In this document: positions 1 through 9,290 of the stretch, one piece after another
Position numbering within the stretch: the first letter of the stretch is position 1
Layout: each line of letters starts with the position of its first letter
From: Siccirubricoccus phaeus
GTDB lineage: Bacteria; Pseudomonadota; Alphaproteobacteria; Acetobacterales; Acetobacteraceae
Reading direction: 5' to 3'
DNA length: 64,000 nucleotides
Assembly (NCBI RefSeq): GCF_008360935.1
Contig: NZ_SRXO01000018.1
Location: forward strand, 48,860-112,859
Position numbers and translations under genes: made by a program
Notes under the pieces: model-generated
Told to the model about the DNA's origin: nothing
The model's input: only the letters and a program-made list of their open reading frames with translations
Databases searched by the model: none

Positions 1-23
1 GGCGGAGCCTCCTGCTGGGGTTC

Positions 24-38
24 GGGGGCAAAGCCCCC
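24..38 (-). terminator. Hairpin after the lipid kinase gene
   Basis: GGGGGC-AAA-GCCCCC forms a perfect 6-bp stem 5 bp beyond the stop codon of the minus-strand kinase gene. There is no clear T-run, so this is a terminator-like hairpin rather than a textbook intrinsic terminator. Confidence 0.5.
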
Positions 39-42
39 GCCC

Positions 43-951
43 CTACGGCGCCAGCACCCGCAACACCCCCGGCCGCACCCGGAATCTCGCCGGCGTCCAG
101 GCCGCCAGCTCCCCATCCGTGTTGATCGGCCTTCGCTTCCGCGTCCGCAGCTCCAGCGCCGTGGTGCGGAAGGCCCGCACCTCCCGCCACTGCCCCTGCG
201 TCCCCTTCCGCAGCCAGGGCAGCAGCGCCACCAGCTCCCACCAATGCGCCAATTCCAGGCTGTACACATCCAGCACGCCGTCATCCGGCCTGGCATCCTC
301 CGCCACCGTCATGCCGCCGCCATGGTGCTTGCCGTTGCCCACCGAGACCTGGATGGTCTTCACCTTCACCCGCACCCCGTCATGCGTCAGCCAGGCGGTG
401 AAGGGCCGCGCCCGGCGCAGCAGGCGGAAGGCCGCGATGGCGTAGCCCAGCCGGCCGAAGCGCCTTTTCGCCTCCGCCTTCAGCTCCGCCGCCAGCTCGG
501 CGCTGAAGCCGATGCTCGCCACGTTGAAGAAGGGGTGGCCGTTCACCTCGCCCAGGTCCAGCCATCGGACCGTCCCCGAAGCCGCCACCTGCGCCGCCTC
601 CGCCAGGTCGAAGGGAATGCCGAGGCTCCGCGCCAGGTCGTTCGCCGTGCCGAGGGGGAGGATGCCGAAGGGCAGCCCCGCCTCCAGCAGGCCGGGGATG
701 GCGGCGTTCAGCGTGCCGTCGCCGCCGCCGAGGATGATCCGGTCCACCTCCGGGCAGGCGGCCAGCCCGGCGCGGATCGCGCCGGCGCAGCCCAGCCCCT
801 CGGGCGGGGCGAAGGGCGCCACTCTCAGCCCCACGGCCTCCAGCGCGGCGCGCGCGGCTTCCGCCGCCCCTTCGCCCTGCCGGGCGCGACGGTTGACGAT
901 GAGCAGCGCGGTCGGGATGGTCCCCCTCCTTTCCCTGTTGCGCCCCGGCAA
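43..951 (-). CDS. Diacylglycerol kinase-family lipid kinase (YegS/BmrU type)
   Basis: This 302-aa protein has the DAGK catalytic domain from its N-terminus. The nucleotide-binding GGGDGT motif is at residues 75-80 and is followed by the family-typical GTANDLARSLG. Such enzymes phosphorylate a lipid alcohol (diacylglycerol, phosphatidylglycerol or sphingoid base) at the membrane using ATP; the substrate cannot be read here. The annotated ATG lies only about 14 bp from the divergent PAP2 gene. A strong AGGAGG (925-930) sits inside the frame, followed six bases later by ATC, where family proteins normally begin (TALLIVNRRARQG), so initiation may be non-canonical or the ATG at 951 may be used. 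Pairing with a PAP2 phosphatase suggests phospholipid remodelling. Confidence 0.88.
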   Translation of the reverse strand: MPGRNRERRGTIPTALLIVNRRARQGEGAAEAARAALEAVGLRVAPFAPPEGLGCAGAIRAGLAACPEVDRIILGGGDGTLNAAIPGLLEAGLPFGILPLGTANDLARSLGIPFDLAEAAQVAASGTVRWLDLGEVNGHPFFNVASIGFSAELAAELKAEAKRRFGRLGYAIAAFRLLRRARPFTAWLTHDGVRVKVKTIQVSVGNGKHHGGGMTVAEDARPDDGVLDVYSLELAHWWELVALLPWLRKGTQGQWREVRAFRTTALELRTRKRRPINTDGELAAWTPARFRVRPGVLRVLAP

Positions 952-965
952 CCGCCGGGGCCGTG

Positions 966-1691
966 ATGAGTTGCCACCGCCGCATGCAGAATCCGGTGAA
1001 GAATTGGCTGGGCCAGGCCTCGGTCCTGGCCGCGCTTGCCGTCTGCGCCGGCGGGCTGCTCGGCTTCCTCCTGCTGGCGGAATGGGCGCAGGGAGAGCCG
1101 CGCAGCTTCGACACAGCCCTGCTTCTGGCGCTGCGCCGGCCGGATGGCCAGCCCATCGGCCCCTCCTGGCTGCTGGCGACGATGCGGGATCTGACGGCGC
1201 TGGGCGGCATGGCGGTGCTGAGCCTGGCCGGGCTGCTGGCGCTCGGCGCCCTGCTGCTGCGCCGGGCCTGGCGGGCGGCCTGGCTGCTGCTGCTGGCGCT
1301 GCCCGGCGGCATGCTGCTGAACACCCTGCTGAAGCAGGGCTTCGACCGGCCGCGGCCGGAGCTGGTGGACCGGCTGACGGAGGTGCAGACGGCCAGCTTC
1401 CCTTCCGGCCATGCCATGCTCTCCGCCATCGGCTACCTGACCCTGGGGGCGCTGCTGGCCGGGGCGACGCGGCGGCGGCGGGAGCGGAGCTACATCCTCG
1501 GCGCCGCCGTCACGGTGACGCTGCTGGTCGGCGGCAGCCGGGTCTTCCTCGGCGTCCATTGGCCGAGCGACGTGCTGGCCGGCTGGTGCCTGGGCGCCGC
1601 CTGGGCCATGGGATGCTGGCTGCTGCTGCGGGGCGGGCCAGGCTATCATCCGCCGCGGGAGGGCACGGATGATGACCGAGATCCGCCATGA
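966..1691 (+). CDS. PAP2-family membrane phosphatase
   Basis: This integral-membrane phosphatase of about 241 aa has the three PAP2 signatures: KQGFDRPRPE (KX6RP-like), SFPSGHAM (PSGH) and GVHWPSDVLAGW (SRX5HX3D-like, preceded by GGSRVFL). Several hydrophobic helices surround them. PAP2 enzymes dephosphorylate phosphatidate, undecaprenyl diphosphate or related lipid phosphates on the periplasmic face. Possible starts are GTG 963, ATG 966 and ATG 984; I use ATG 966. It is divergent from the lipid kinase, and its 3' end overlaps the next gene by 23 bp, so it probably leads a plus-strand transcript into the hydrolase. Confidence 0.88.
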   Translation: MSCHRRMQNPVKNWLGQASVLAALAVCAGGLLGFLLLAEWAQGEPRSFDTALLLALRRPDGQPIGPSWLLATMRDLTALGGMAVLSLAGLLALGALLLRRAWRAAWLLLLALPGGMLLNTLLKQGFDRPRPELVDRLTEVQTASFPSGHAMLSAIGYLTLGALLAGATRRRRERSYILGAAVTVTLLVGGSRVFLGVHWPSDVLAGWCLGAAWAMGCWLLLRGGPGYHPPREGTDDDRDPP

Positions 1692-2553
1692 GACCGTCAC
1701 CGCCAACGGGCTGCGTTTCCATGTCGCGCGCGCCGGGGCGGGCAGGCCGCTGCTGCTGCTGCATGGCTGGCCGGAATTCTGGCTGACCTGGGAGCCGGTG
1801 ATGCAGCGCCTCGCCGGCCGTTTCGCGCTGGTGGCGCCCGATCTGCGCGGCTTCGGCGCGACGGAGAAGCCCGACCCCGGCCCCTCGGACAAGGCCGGGC
1901 CGGAGGTGCATGCGGCCGATATGCTGGCGCTGCTGGACGCGCTGGGCCTGCCGAAGGTGGGCCTCGTCGCCCATGATGTCGGTGGCCCCGTCGGCCAGGT
2001 GCTGGGCCGCCAGGCGCCGGAGCGGTTCCAGGGGCTGTTCTTCTTCGACTGCCCCTATCCGGGCGTCGGCCCCCGCTGGGCGGAGCCGGGGCACCTGACG
2101 GAGATCTGGTACCAATTCTTCCACCAGAAGGAGTTCGCCGCCGCTTTGGTGGGCTCCTCGCGGGAGGCCTGCCGATTGTATTTCGGCCATTTCCTCCGCC
2201 ACTGGTCGGCCGGCAACCCGGCTGCCTTCGACGATGTGCTGGAAGCGTGGGTGGATAATTTCATGGCCCCCGGCAATCTCCAGGGCGGCTTCAATTGGTA
2301 TATCAGCCAGAACGCCAGCCGCATCGCCATGATGCGCGGGGAGCTGGCGCCGCCGCCCCCCGTCACGGTGAAGACCTGCATCCGCTGGGGCGCGCTGGAC
2401 CCGGTGCTGAAGGCCGAGTGGTCCGACCGGCTGCCGGAATTCTTCGCCGACCTGGATGCGGCGGTGCTGCCGGGGGTGGGGCATTTCCCCCATCGCGAGG
2501 ATCCCGACCGCGCCGCGGCGGAGATCGCCGCCTTCTTCGACCGCATCTGGTAG
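1669..2553 (+). CDS. Alpha/beta hydrolase, haloacetate dehalogenase/epoxide hydrolase type
   Basis: This 294-aa alpha/beta-hydrolase has HGWPEFW (oxyanion side) at residues 32-38, PDLRGFG at 57-63 and a nucleophile elbow AHDVGG with Asp103 as nucleophile. The likely catalytic His is in GVGHFPHRED near the C-terminus. An Asp nucleophile points to the dehalogenase/epoxide-hydrolase branch rather than to esterases. It overlaps the PAP2 gene and is followed 9 bp later by hutU. A functional link to histidine breakdown is not supported by family knowledge, so it may simply be co-transcribed. The substrate is unknown. Confidence 0.85.
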   Translation: MMTEIRHETVTANGLRFHVARAGAGRPLLLLHGWPEFWLTWEPVMQRLAGRFALVAPDLRGFGATEKPDPGPSDKAGPEVHAADMLALLDALGLPKVGLVAHDVGGPVGQVLGRQAPERFQGLFFFDCPYPGVGPRWAEPGHLTEIWYQFFHQKEFAAALVGSSREACRLYFGHFLRHWSAGNPAAFDDVLEAWVDNFMAPGNLQGGFNWYISQNASRIAMMRGELAPPPPVTVKTCIRWGALDPVLKAEWSDRLPEFFADLDAAVLPGVGHFPHREDPDRAAAEIAAFFDRIW

Positions 2554-2562
2554 TCTCCCCGC

Positions 2563-4230
2563 ATGCAGGACCGATTCCGCAACGCCCCCGCGATCCGCGC
2601 CCCGCGCGGCCTCGACCGCACCGCGAAGCACTGGACAACGGAAGCGCCGCTCCGGATGCTGATGAACAACCTGGACGATGAGGTGGCCGAGAAGCCCGGC
2701 GAGTTGGTCGTCTATGGCGGCATCGGCCGGGCGGCGCGGGACTGGCAGAGCTACGAGACCATCTGTTCCGTGCTCCGCCGGCTGGAGGAGACCCAGACGC
2801 TGCTGGTGCAATCCGGCAAGCCGGTCGGCGTGTTCGAGACGCACAAGGACGCGCCGCGGGTCCTCATCGCCAACAGCAACCTCGTCCCCCGCTGGGCGAG
2901 CTGGGAGCATTTCTCCGAGCTCGATCGCAAGGGGCTAATGATGTACGGGCAGATGACGGCCGGGAGCTGGATCTATATCGGTTCCCAGGGGATCGTGCAG
3001 GGCACCTACGAGACGTTTGCGGAAGCCGGGCGCCAGCATTTCGGCGGCAACCTGGCGGGGCGCTGGATCCTGACCGGCGGACTTGGCGGCATGGGCGGGG
3101 CGCAGCCCTTGGCGGGCGTCTTCGCGGGGGCGGCGATCCTTTGCGTCGAATGCCAGCCTTCGCGGATCGAGAAGCGGCTGGAGACGAAATACCTCGACCA
3201 GCGCGCGGATGATCTGGACAGTGCCCTGGCGATCATCCGGCGCGCGACCGCCGAGAAGCAGGCCATCTCCGTCGGCCTCCTCGGCAACGCGGCGGAGGTG
3301 TTCCCGGAACTCGTCCGCCGCGGCATCACGCCTGACATCGTCACCGACCAGACCAGCGCCCACGACCCCGCCAATGGCTACCTGCCGGCCGGCTGGACCC
3401 TGGCGGAATGGGAGGCGAAGCGGGAGAGCGACCCGGCCGCCGTCGCCGCCGCCGCCAGGCGTTCGATGGTCGCGCATGTCCAGGCGATGCTGGACTTCCA
3501 GGCGCGCGGCGCCGCGGTGCTGGATTACGGCAACAACATAAGGCAGATGGCGAAGGAGGAAGGGCTGGCGAATGCCTTCGGCTTCCCCGGCTTCGTCCCC
3601 GCCTATATCCGCCCGCTCTTCTGCCGCGGCATCGGCCCCTTCCGCTGGGCGGCGCTCAGCGGCAACCCGGAGGACATCTACCGGACGGATGCGAAGGTGC
3701 GGGAGCTGATCCCGGACGACCCGCATCTGCATCGCTGGCTGGACATGGCGCGCGCCCGCATCAGCTTCCAGGGTCTGCCGGCGCGCATCTGCTGGGTCGG
3801 GCTCGGCCAGCGGGACCGGCTTGGCCTCGCCTTCAACGAGATGGTGGCGAAGGGCGAGATCGGCCCCATCGTCATCGGCCGCGACCATCTGGACAGCGGC
3901 AGCGTCGCCTCCCCGAACCGGGAGACCGAGGCGATGCGCGACGGCTCCGACGCCGTCTCCGATTGGCCCCTGCTGAATGCGCTGCTGAACACCGCCTCCG
4001 GCGCCACCTGGGTTTCGCTGCATCATGGCGGCGGCGTCGGCATGGGGTTCAGCCAGCATGCCGGCATGGTCATCGTCTGCGACGGCACGGAGGATGCAGC
4101 GCGGCGGCTGAAGCGGGTGCTGTGGAACGACCCGGCGACCGGCGTGATGCGCCACGCCGATGCGGGCTACGACATCGCGCTGGACTGCGCGCGGGAGCAT
4201 GGCCTCGACCTGCCGGGGATTCTGCGATGA
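2563..4230 (+). CDS. hutU: Urocanate hydratase
   Basis: This 555-aa protein is close to the usual length for urocanase. The N-terminal block has [11 protein letters not shown], the central NAD-binding part has [16 protein letters not shown], and the catalytic-region motif [15 protein letters not shown] carries the conserved Cys. It converts urocanate to 4-imidazolone-5-propionate in the cytoplasm, the second step of histidine degradation, with tightly bound NAD+. Its TGA overlaps the hutH ATG (ATGA), indicating translational coupling. No good Shine-Dalgarno precedes the ATG at 2563, so coupling to the upstream hydrolase is likely. Confidence 0.97.
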   Translation: MQDRFRNAPAIRAPRGLDRTAKHWTTEAPLRMLMNNLDDEVAEKPGELVVYGGIGRAARDWQSYETICSVLRRLEETQTLLVQSGKPVGVFETHKDAPRVLIANSNLVPRWASWEHFSELDRKGLMMYGQMTAGSWIYIGSQGIVQGTYETFAEAGRQHFGGNLAGRWILTGGLGGMGGAQPLAGVFAGAAILCVECQPSRIEKRLETKYLDQRADDLDSALAIIRRATAEKQAISVGLLGNAAEVFPELVRRGITPDIVTDQTSAHDPANGYLPAGWTLAEWEAKRESDPAAVAAAARRSMVAHVQAMLDFQARGAAVLDYGNNIRQMAKEEGLANAFGFPGFVPAYIRPLFCRGIGPFRWAALSGNPEDIYRTDAKVRELIPDDPHLHRWLDMARARISFQGLPARICWVGLGQRDRLGLAFNEMVAKGEIGPIVIGRDHLDSGSVASPNRETEAMRDGSDAVSDWPLLNALLNTASGATWVSLHHGGGVGMGFSQHAGMVIVCDGTEDAARRLKRVLWNDPATGVMRHADAGYDIALDCAREHGLDLPGILR

Positions 4231-5738
4231 TCGTCCCTGGCGAGGCGGGCCTCACCGCGCTGCGCGCCATCATGGAGGGCGCACCGCTGGCACTGGCGGA
4301 AGGCTGGCGCGCCACGGTCGAGGCCAGTGCCGCCGCGCTGGAAGCGCGCATGGCCACCGGCGAGGCGCTCTACGGCGTCAACACCGGCTTCGGCAAGCTG
4401 GCCGGAACGCGCATCCCGGCGGCGCAGCTTGCCCAGCTTCAGCTCAACCTGGTGCGCAGCCATGCCGCCGGCACCGGGCCGCTGCTGCCGGCGCCGGTGG
4501 TGCGGCTGATCCTGGCGCTGAAGGCGCTGTCTCTGGCCCGCGGCGCCTCCGCCGTGCGGCCGCAGGTGGTGGAGGCGCTGCTGGCGCTGCTCGCCGCCGA
4601 CATCACCCCCGCCATCCCGGCCCGCGGCTCGGTCGGCGCCTCAGGCGACCTCGCACCGCTCGCCCATCTCTCCCTGGTGCTGATCGGTGAGGGCGAGGCT
4701 TTCGTCGAGGGTCAAGTGGTGCCCGGCACGGAGGCGTTGCGGCGTGCCGGTGTCGCGCCCCTGGCGCTCGGCCCCAAGGAAGGCCTGGCCCTGCTGAACG
4801 GCACCCAGGTCAGCACCGCCTTGGCCCTCGCCGCCCTCTTCGCTGCCGAGGATTTGCTGCGCACCGCGCTGCTGGCCGGCGCGATGAGCGTCGATGCCGC
4901 CCGCGGCAGCGACACGCCCTTCGACCCGCGCATCCATGCGCTGCGCAACCAGCCCGGCCAGATCCGCGCCGCCGCCACGCTGCGTGCCCTGCTCGCCGGC
5001 AGCCAGATCCGCGAGAGCCACCGCGAGGGCGACCCGCGCGTGCAGGACCCTTATTCCCTGCGCTGCCACCCCCAGGTCGCCGGCGCCTGCCTGGACCTGC
5101 TCGGCCACGCGGCCCAGGTGCTGGAGCGCGAGGCCAACGCCGTCACCGACAACCCGCTGGTGGTGGAGGGCGGCCCAGGGGGATATGACATCCTCTCCGG
5201 CGGCAATTTCCATGCGGAGCCGGTGGCCTTCGCTGCCGATGCCATCGCGCTCGCCCTGGCCGAGCTCGGCGCCATCAGCGAGCGCCGCATCGCCTTGCTG
5301 GTGGACCCCGTCCTCTCCGGCCTGCCCGCCTTCCTGGTGCGGGAGGGCGGGCTGAATTCCGGCTTCATGATCGCCCAGGTCACCGCCGCCGCGCTCACCG
5401 CCGAGAATCGCGCTTTGGCCGCGCCCCGCAGCGTGGACAGCCTGCCGACCAGCGCGAACCAGGAGGACCATGTCAGCATGGCCACCGGCGCCGCGCTGCG
5501 CCTGCACGACATGGCGGACAATCTGGCCGGCATCCTTGCCGTGGAGCTGCTCTGCGCCGCCCAGGGCTTCGAATTCCACCGCCCGTTGCAATCCAGCGAG
5601 GTGCTGGAACGCGCCCATGGGCTGGTGCGCGGCGTCGCCGCCGCCTGGGACGCGGACCGCGCCATGGCACCGGACATGGCGGCGGTGAAGGCGCTGGTGG
5701 AACGCGGCCGCTTCGCCGCGCTGGTGGAGATGGCGTAG
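4227..5738 (+). CDS. hutH: Histidine ammonia-lyase
   Basis: The 503-aa protein carries the MIO-forming Ala-Ser-Gly triad at residues 138-140 in [14 protein letters not shown], the conserved [11 protein letters not shown] with its active-site Tyr near 49, and the GGNFHAEP and [15 protein letters not shown] blocks of aromatic ammonia-lyases. It deaminates L-histidine to urocanate. The start is set by the 4-bp overlap with the hutU stop; the open frame continues upstream inside hutU, but that part is not coding. The next gene is on the opposite strand, so the hut operon is interrupted before hutI. Confidence 0.97.
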   Translation: MIVPGEAGLTALRAIMEGAPLALAEGWRATVEASAAALEARMATGEALYGVNTGFGKLAGTRIPAAQLAQLQLNLVRSHAAGTGPLLPAPVVRLILALKALSLARGASAVRPQVVEALLALLAADITPAIPARGSVGASGDLAPLAHLSLVLIGEGEAFVEGQVVPGTEALRRAGVAPLALGPKEGLALLNGTQVSTALALAALFAAEDLLRTALLAGAMSVDAARGSDTPFDPRIHALRNQPGQIRAAATLRALLAGSQIRESHREGDPRVQDPYSLRCHPQVAGACLDLLGHAAQVLEREANAVTDNPLVVEGGPGGYDILSGGNFHAEPVAFAADAIALALAELGAISERRIALLVDPVLSGLPAFLVREGGLNSGFMIAQVTAAALTAENRALAAPRSVDSLPTSANQEDHVSMATGAALRLHDMADNLAGILAVELLCAAQGFEFHRPLQSSEVLERAHGLVRGVAAAWDADRAMAPDMAAVKALVERGRFAALVEMA

Positions 5739-5744
5739 GCCGGT

Positions 5745-6143
5745 TCAGGCGCAGTTGAGCTGCCAGGAGATGCCGAACCGGTCGGCGACCCAGGCGAAGA
5801 GGGTGCTGAAGCCGTAATTCCCCACCGGCATCATCTCCTTGCCGCCCTCCTTCAGCCTCTCGCTGAGCTGCCGGACCTCCGCCTCCGAGCTGCATTCGAC
5901 GAAGAAGGAGAAGGAGGGGGTGAAGGTGAAGCCGTGCTTCACGAAGCTGTCGCTGCAGCGCACCGTCTGCCCGCAGATGGTGAAGCGCGCGTGCTTGATC
6001 GTGCCTTCCGGCCCTGGTTCACCTGGCCCGTAGCGCGTGATGTCCTCGATGCGTCCGCCGGGGAAGACGGAGAGGTAGAATTCGAGTGCGGCCGAGGCTT
6101 GGCCCTCGAACATCAGGAACGGCTCGATCGAGCGCGATGCCAT
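5745..6143 (-). CDS. VOC-superfamily PhnB-like protein
   Basis: This 132-aa protein is of the PhnB/3-demethylubiquinone-methyltransferase-like VOC group. It begins IEPFLMFEGQASAALEFYLSVF and includes the FTFTPSFSFFVEC and WVADRFGISWQL segments typical of this group. It probably forms a dimer of beta-alpha-beta-beta-beta units; the function is unknown and metal binding is uncertain. The start at 6143 is chosen from a strong GGAGGA eight bases upstream; an open frame continues beyond it into a structured repeat but shows no family similarity. It is convergent with hutH (6 bp between stop codons) and divergent from hutI across the 6177-6417 repeat. Confidence 0.85.
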   Translation of the reverse strand: MASRSIEPFLMFEGQASAALEFYLSVFPGGRIEDITRYGPGEPGPEGTIKHARFTICGQTVRCSDSFVKHGFTFTPSFSFFVECSSEAEVRQLSERLKEGGKEMMPVGNYGFSTLFAWVADRFGISWQLNCA

Positions 6144-6176
6144 GCTGGGTCCTCCCTGCCCTCCAGGCCGGTCGGC

Positions 6177-6417
6177 CGAAGGCGCTTTCAGGCGCCTTCG
6201 ACACTCACGGGGCCCCCGCGAAGCTGGCTTCGCGGGGTGTGGGGCGAAGGCGATCATTCGCGAGGGCCATGGTCCGGCTTGCGTGTCAAGGACGAAGCCG
6301 CGCGTCGTGCGGACAGCACGCCTCCGGCGCGACGCGCGGTGCGCCTTCGGCGCATCCTTGACACGCGAACCGGACCATGGCCTGGGCTTGAGGTGCGCTC
6401 GACGAGGTCGAGCGCAC
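6177..6417 (+). repeat. Structured intergenic repeat, copy 1 (multi-hairpin, ~240 bp)
   Basis: The element has four ordered parts. HP1 has arms at 6177-6185 and 6192-6200. HP2 has perfect 11-bp arms at 6214-6224 and 6227-6237. The long inverted pair is 6265-6292 with 6355-6382 (26 of 28 positions pair), enclosing smaller hairpins such as CCGCGCGTCG paired with CGACGCGCGG. HP3 has 11-bp arms at 6393-6403 and 6407-6417. The same order recurs inverted at 24773-25010. It fills most of the 377-bp gap between the VOC gene and hutI. No protein gene is seen in it. Confidence 0.85.
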
Positions 6418-6520
6418 GCAGGAGCGTGCCTCGACCGACGAAGCGCCAGCCGCAACAGCCCAGATTTGCTCTAACCTAGCCGGCAGAGGCCAAGCGGATA
6501 CAAGTGCGGAGCGGAACCCG

Positions 6521-7714
6521 ATGTTCGATCGCGTCTGGCTGAACGCCCACCTCGCCACGATGGACGACGACGCCCTCGGCCTCGTCGAGAACGGCGCCGT
6601 CGCCGCGCGCGACGGCCGCATCGCCTGGGTCGGCCCCCGCGCCGCGCTCCCAGGCCCCGCCGCCGAGACCATCGACTGCAACGGCGCCTGGATCCTCCCC
6701 GGCCTCATCGACTGCCACACCCATCTCGTCTTTGGCGGCGACCGCGCCGACGAGTTCGAGCGCCGCCTCGCGGGCGAGGATTACGCCGCCATCCTCGCCG
6801 CCGGCGGCGGCATCCTCTCCACCGTGCGCGCCACCCGCGCCGCCAGCGAGACCGCGCTCATCGCCACCGCCACGCCCCGCCTCGACGCCCTGCTGGCCGA
6901 GGGCGTCACCACCATCGAGATCAAATCCGGCTACGGGCTGGAGCGGGAGACGGAGCTCCGCCAGCTCCGCGCCGCCCGCCGCCTCGGCGCCACGCGGCCC
7001 GTCTCCGTCGTCACCACGCTGCTGGCCGCCCATGCCGTGCCGCCCGAATACAAGGGCCGCAGCGCCGACTATGCGCGCCTGGTGGCGGAGGAGATCCTTC
7101 CCGCCGCGCGCGGCCTCGCCGATGCGGTGGATGTCTTCCATGACCCCCTCGCCTTCAACGATGCGGAGACCCGCCTGGTGCTGGACGCCGCCCGGCGCCT
7201 CGGCTTCCCCGTGAAGCTGCATGGCGACCAGCATGGCGATGTCGGCAGCGCCGCCCTCGGCGCCCGGTACGGGGCGCTCTCGGTGGACCATCTGGAACAT
7301 GCCAACGCCGCCGGCCTCGCCGCCATGGGCGCGGCCGGCACCACCGCCGTGCTGCTCCCCGGCGCCACCTACTTCCTGCGCGACGCCACAAGGCCCGACA
7401 TCGCCGCCATGCGCCAATCCGGCGTGCGCATGGCGCTCAGCACGGATCTCAACCCCGGCTCCTCCCCGGCCCGCTCGCTGCTGCTCATGCTCAATCTCGG
7501 CTGCACCCTGTTCCGCCTGACGGTGGCCGAGGCGCTGCGCGGCGTCACGGTGAACGCCGCCGCTGCCCTCGGCCTCCCGGATCGCGGCCGCCTCGCCCCC
7601 GGGCTGCGCTGCGACCTTGCCCTGTTCCGCATCGCCCGGCCCGCCGAGCTCTGCTACTGGATCGGCGGAAACCCGTGCATCGGCCGGGTGCTGGAGGGGA
7701 TCGCCCATGCCTGA
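6521..7714 (+). CDS. hutI: Imidazolonepropionase
   Basis: This 397-aa amidohydrolase hydrolyses 4-imidazolone-5-propionate to N-formimino-L-glutamate, the third step of histidine breakdown. Visible motifs are the metal-binding LPGLIDCHTHLVFGG, the TTIEIKSGYGLERETELR block, LHGDQHGD, SVDHLEHAN and LSTDLNPGSSP. Most HutI proteins have a Cys-Glu pair in the DVF(C)E..AF segment; here it reads DVFHDPLAF, a small deviation. It is followed by a thioesterase gene with an 8-bp overlap. No hutF or hutG (formiminoglutamate steps) lies in the window. The upstream repeat separates it from the rest of the hut genes, so it probably has its own promoter. Confidence 0.96.
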   Translation: MFDRVWLNAHLATMDDDALGLVENGAVAARDGRIAWVGPRAALPGPAAETIDCNGAWILPGLIDCHTHLVFGGDRADEFERRLAGEDYAAILAAGGGILSTVRATRAASETALIATATPRLDALLAEGVTTIEIKSGYGLERETELRQLRAARRLGATRPVSVVTTLLAAHAVPPEYKGRSADYARLVAEEILPAARGLADAVDVFHDPLAFNDAETRLVLDAARRLGFPVKLHGDQHGDVGSAALGARYGALSVDHLEHANAAGLAAMGAAGTTAVLLPGATYFLRDATRPDIAAMRQSGVRMALSTDLNPGSSPARSLLLMLNLGCTLFRLTVAEALRGVTVNAAAALGLPDRGRLAPGLRCDLALFRIARPAELCYWIGGNPCIGRVLEGIAHA

Positions 7715-8114
7715 CCTGCAGGAGATGCAGGCCATCATCCATCGCGGCGTGCCGCTGGCCGCCGCCTGGGGGGTGGAGCTGCTCTCGGCCGAAAACGGCA
7801 CCGCCCTGCTCCGCCTGCCCTTCCGGGAGGAGCTGCTGCGCCCCGGCAACACCGTCTCCGGCCCCGCCCTCATGGGCCTCGCCGATGTGGCGATGTGGGC
7901 GGCGCTGCTCTCGGTGACCGGGGGGCGGGACGAAAGCGTCACCTCCTCCATGCAGGTCACTTTCCTGCGGCCGGTCGGGGCACGCGCGGTGCTGGCGGAA
8001 TCGCGGATCATCAAGCGCGGCAGGCGGACGATCTACGGGGAAATCCTGCTGCGGGCGGAAGGCAGCGAGGAGCTCTGCGCGCACATCACCACGCATTGGG
8101 TGGTGATCGTGTAG
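7707..8114 (+). CDS. PaaI-family hotdog thioesterase
   Basis: This 135-aa single hotdog-fold protein carries the NTVSGPALMGLADVAMWAAL helix and the SMQVTFLRPV strand characteristic of PaaI/YigI-like acyl-CoA thioesterases. It would hydrolyse a CoA thioester in the cytoplasm; the acyl group is unknown. The ATG at 7707 is preceded by GGAGGGG and overlaps the end of hutI by 8 bp, so the two are co-translated. The open frame extends further upstream inside hutI without family similarity. Confidence 0.88.
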   Translation: MPDLQEMQAIIHRGVPLAAAWGVELLSAENGTALLRLPFREELLRPGNTVSGPALMGLADVAMWAALLSVTGGRDESVTSSMQVTFLRPVGARAVLAESRIIKRGRRTIYGEILLRAEGSEELCAHITTHWVVIV

Positions 8115-8130
8115 CCTGCTCCCACCGCGC

Positions 8131-8194
8131 GCGGGGGCGCTGCCCCCTGCACCCCCGCCGGGGGGTGGACCACCCCCCGGACCCCGGTGTGAGT
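8131..8194. terminator. GC-rich double-hairpin repeat between convergent genes
   Basis: GGGGGCGCTGCCCCC is followed by CCGGGGGGTGG-ACC-ACCCCCCGG and a shared tail ending GTGTGAG. The same unit recurs at 14284-14344. Here it lies between the thioesterase (plus, stop 8114) and the sugar dehydrogenase (minus, stop 8199), where a bidirectional terminator is expected. Confidence 0.6.
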
Positions 8195-8198
8195 TGGC

Positions 8199-9290
8199 TC
8201 AGTTCGGGCGCAGGCGCAGTACCCGGCCACGGGCCTCGTCGGTCAGGATGTAGAGCAGGCCATCCGGCCCCTGCAGCACCTGGCGGAAGCGGGCCATGCC
8301 GGCCAGCAGCTCCTCCTCCCCGGTCACCCGGTCGCCCTCCGTGCTCAGCCGCACCAGCACCGGCGGGTTCAGCCCGGCGACGAACAGGCTGCCACGCCAG
8401 GCCGGGAACGCCTCCCCGGTATAGAAGGCGATGCCGGAGGGGCTGATGGAGGGCGTCCAGTTCTTCACCGGGTCCGCCATGCCGGGGCGGGAGAGATCCT
8501 CGGCAATGCGGCTGCCGTCGTAATCCACGCCGCGCGTCACCACCGGCCAGCCGTAATTCGCCCCGGGCTTCAGGATGTTGATCTCATCCCCGCCGCGCGG
8601 GCCGAATTCCGCCTCCCACAACGCGCCGGTCCAGGGGTTGAAGGCCAGGCCCTGCGGGTTGCGATGCCCCAGGGTGAAGATCTCCGCCCGCCAGCCCGGC
8701 CGGCCCGAGAAGGGGTTGTCCGCCAGCGGCGCGCCGTTCCGCGCCAGGCGCAGCACCTTCCCCGCCAGATCGTCGCCCTTCTGCGCCCGGTCCCGGCTGT
8801 AGCGTTCGCCGGTCGAGAGGTACATCGCCCCGTCCTGCCCGAACACGATGCGGCAGCCGAAGTGGTTGCGGCCGGAGCTTTGCGGCGGCGTCGCATCCAG
8901 GATGGGGGTGGCGGAGTCCAGTGCCGAGGCCCCGGCATTCAGCCGGGCCCGCACCAGCCGGGTCAGCGCGCCGCCCTGCACCAGGGCGGAATGGCAGAGG
9001 TAAAGCTCCCGCGTCGTAGCGAAATCCGGCGCCGGGGCAATGTCCAGCAGCCCGCCCTGGCCCCGCGCCTCCACCGGCGGCACGCCGGCCAGAGGGGCGG
9101 ACACGGCGCCCTCGCGGCCGACCAGGCGCAGCCTGCCGGGGCGTTCGGTGACCAGCAGCCGGCCATCCGGTAGGAAGGCGCCGCCCCAGGGCCGTTCCAG
9201 CCCGGTGGCGAAATCCTCCAGGCGGAAGCCGGTCTGGGCGGCGGCCGGGAGGGCGAGGAGGAGGGCGAATAGAAGGGAAAGGACGCGCAT
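8199..9290 (-). CDS. PQQ-dependent aldose sugar dehydrogenase family protein
   Basis: This soluble six-bladed beta-propeller of the GSDH/YliI family is about 363 aa. A cleavable signal peptide (residues 1-19, ending ALPAAAQ) sends it to the periplasm. Family blocks are visible: FATGLERPWGGAFLPDGRLLVTERPGR, GRNHFGCRI, GHRNPQGLAFNP, EFGPRGGDEIN, PGANYGWPV and SPSGIAFY. It would oxidise the anomeric carbon of sugars with PQQ and Ca2+; substrate specificity is not readable. The start at 9290 is chosen because the signal peptide begins there. The roughly 540 bp upstream hold only repeats. Confidence 0.9.
   Translation of the reverse strand: MRVLSLLFALLLALPAAAQTGFRLEDFATGLERPWGGAFLPDGRLLVTERPGRLRLVGREGAVSAPLAGVPPVEARGQGGLLDIAPAPDFATTRELYLCHSALVQGGALTRLVRARLNAGASALDSATPILDATPPQSSGRNHFGCRIVFGQDGAMYLSTGERYSRDRAQKGDDLAGKVLRLARNGAPLADNPFSGRPGWRAEIFTLGHRNPQGLAFNPWTGALWEAEFGPRGGDEINILKPGANYGWPVVTRGVDYDGSRIAEDLSRPGMADPVKNWTPSISPSGIAFYTGEAFPAWRGSLFVAGLNPPVLVRLSTEGDRVTGEEELLAGMARFRQVLQGPDGLLYILTDEARGRVLRLRPN

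Noticed and set aside
3408..4226. Upstream extension of the hutH frame through hutU
   Set aside because: Residues before MIVPGEAG are low-complexity and lie inside hutU; the 4-bp overlap fixes the start.
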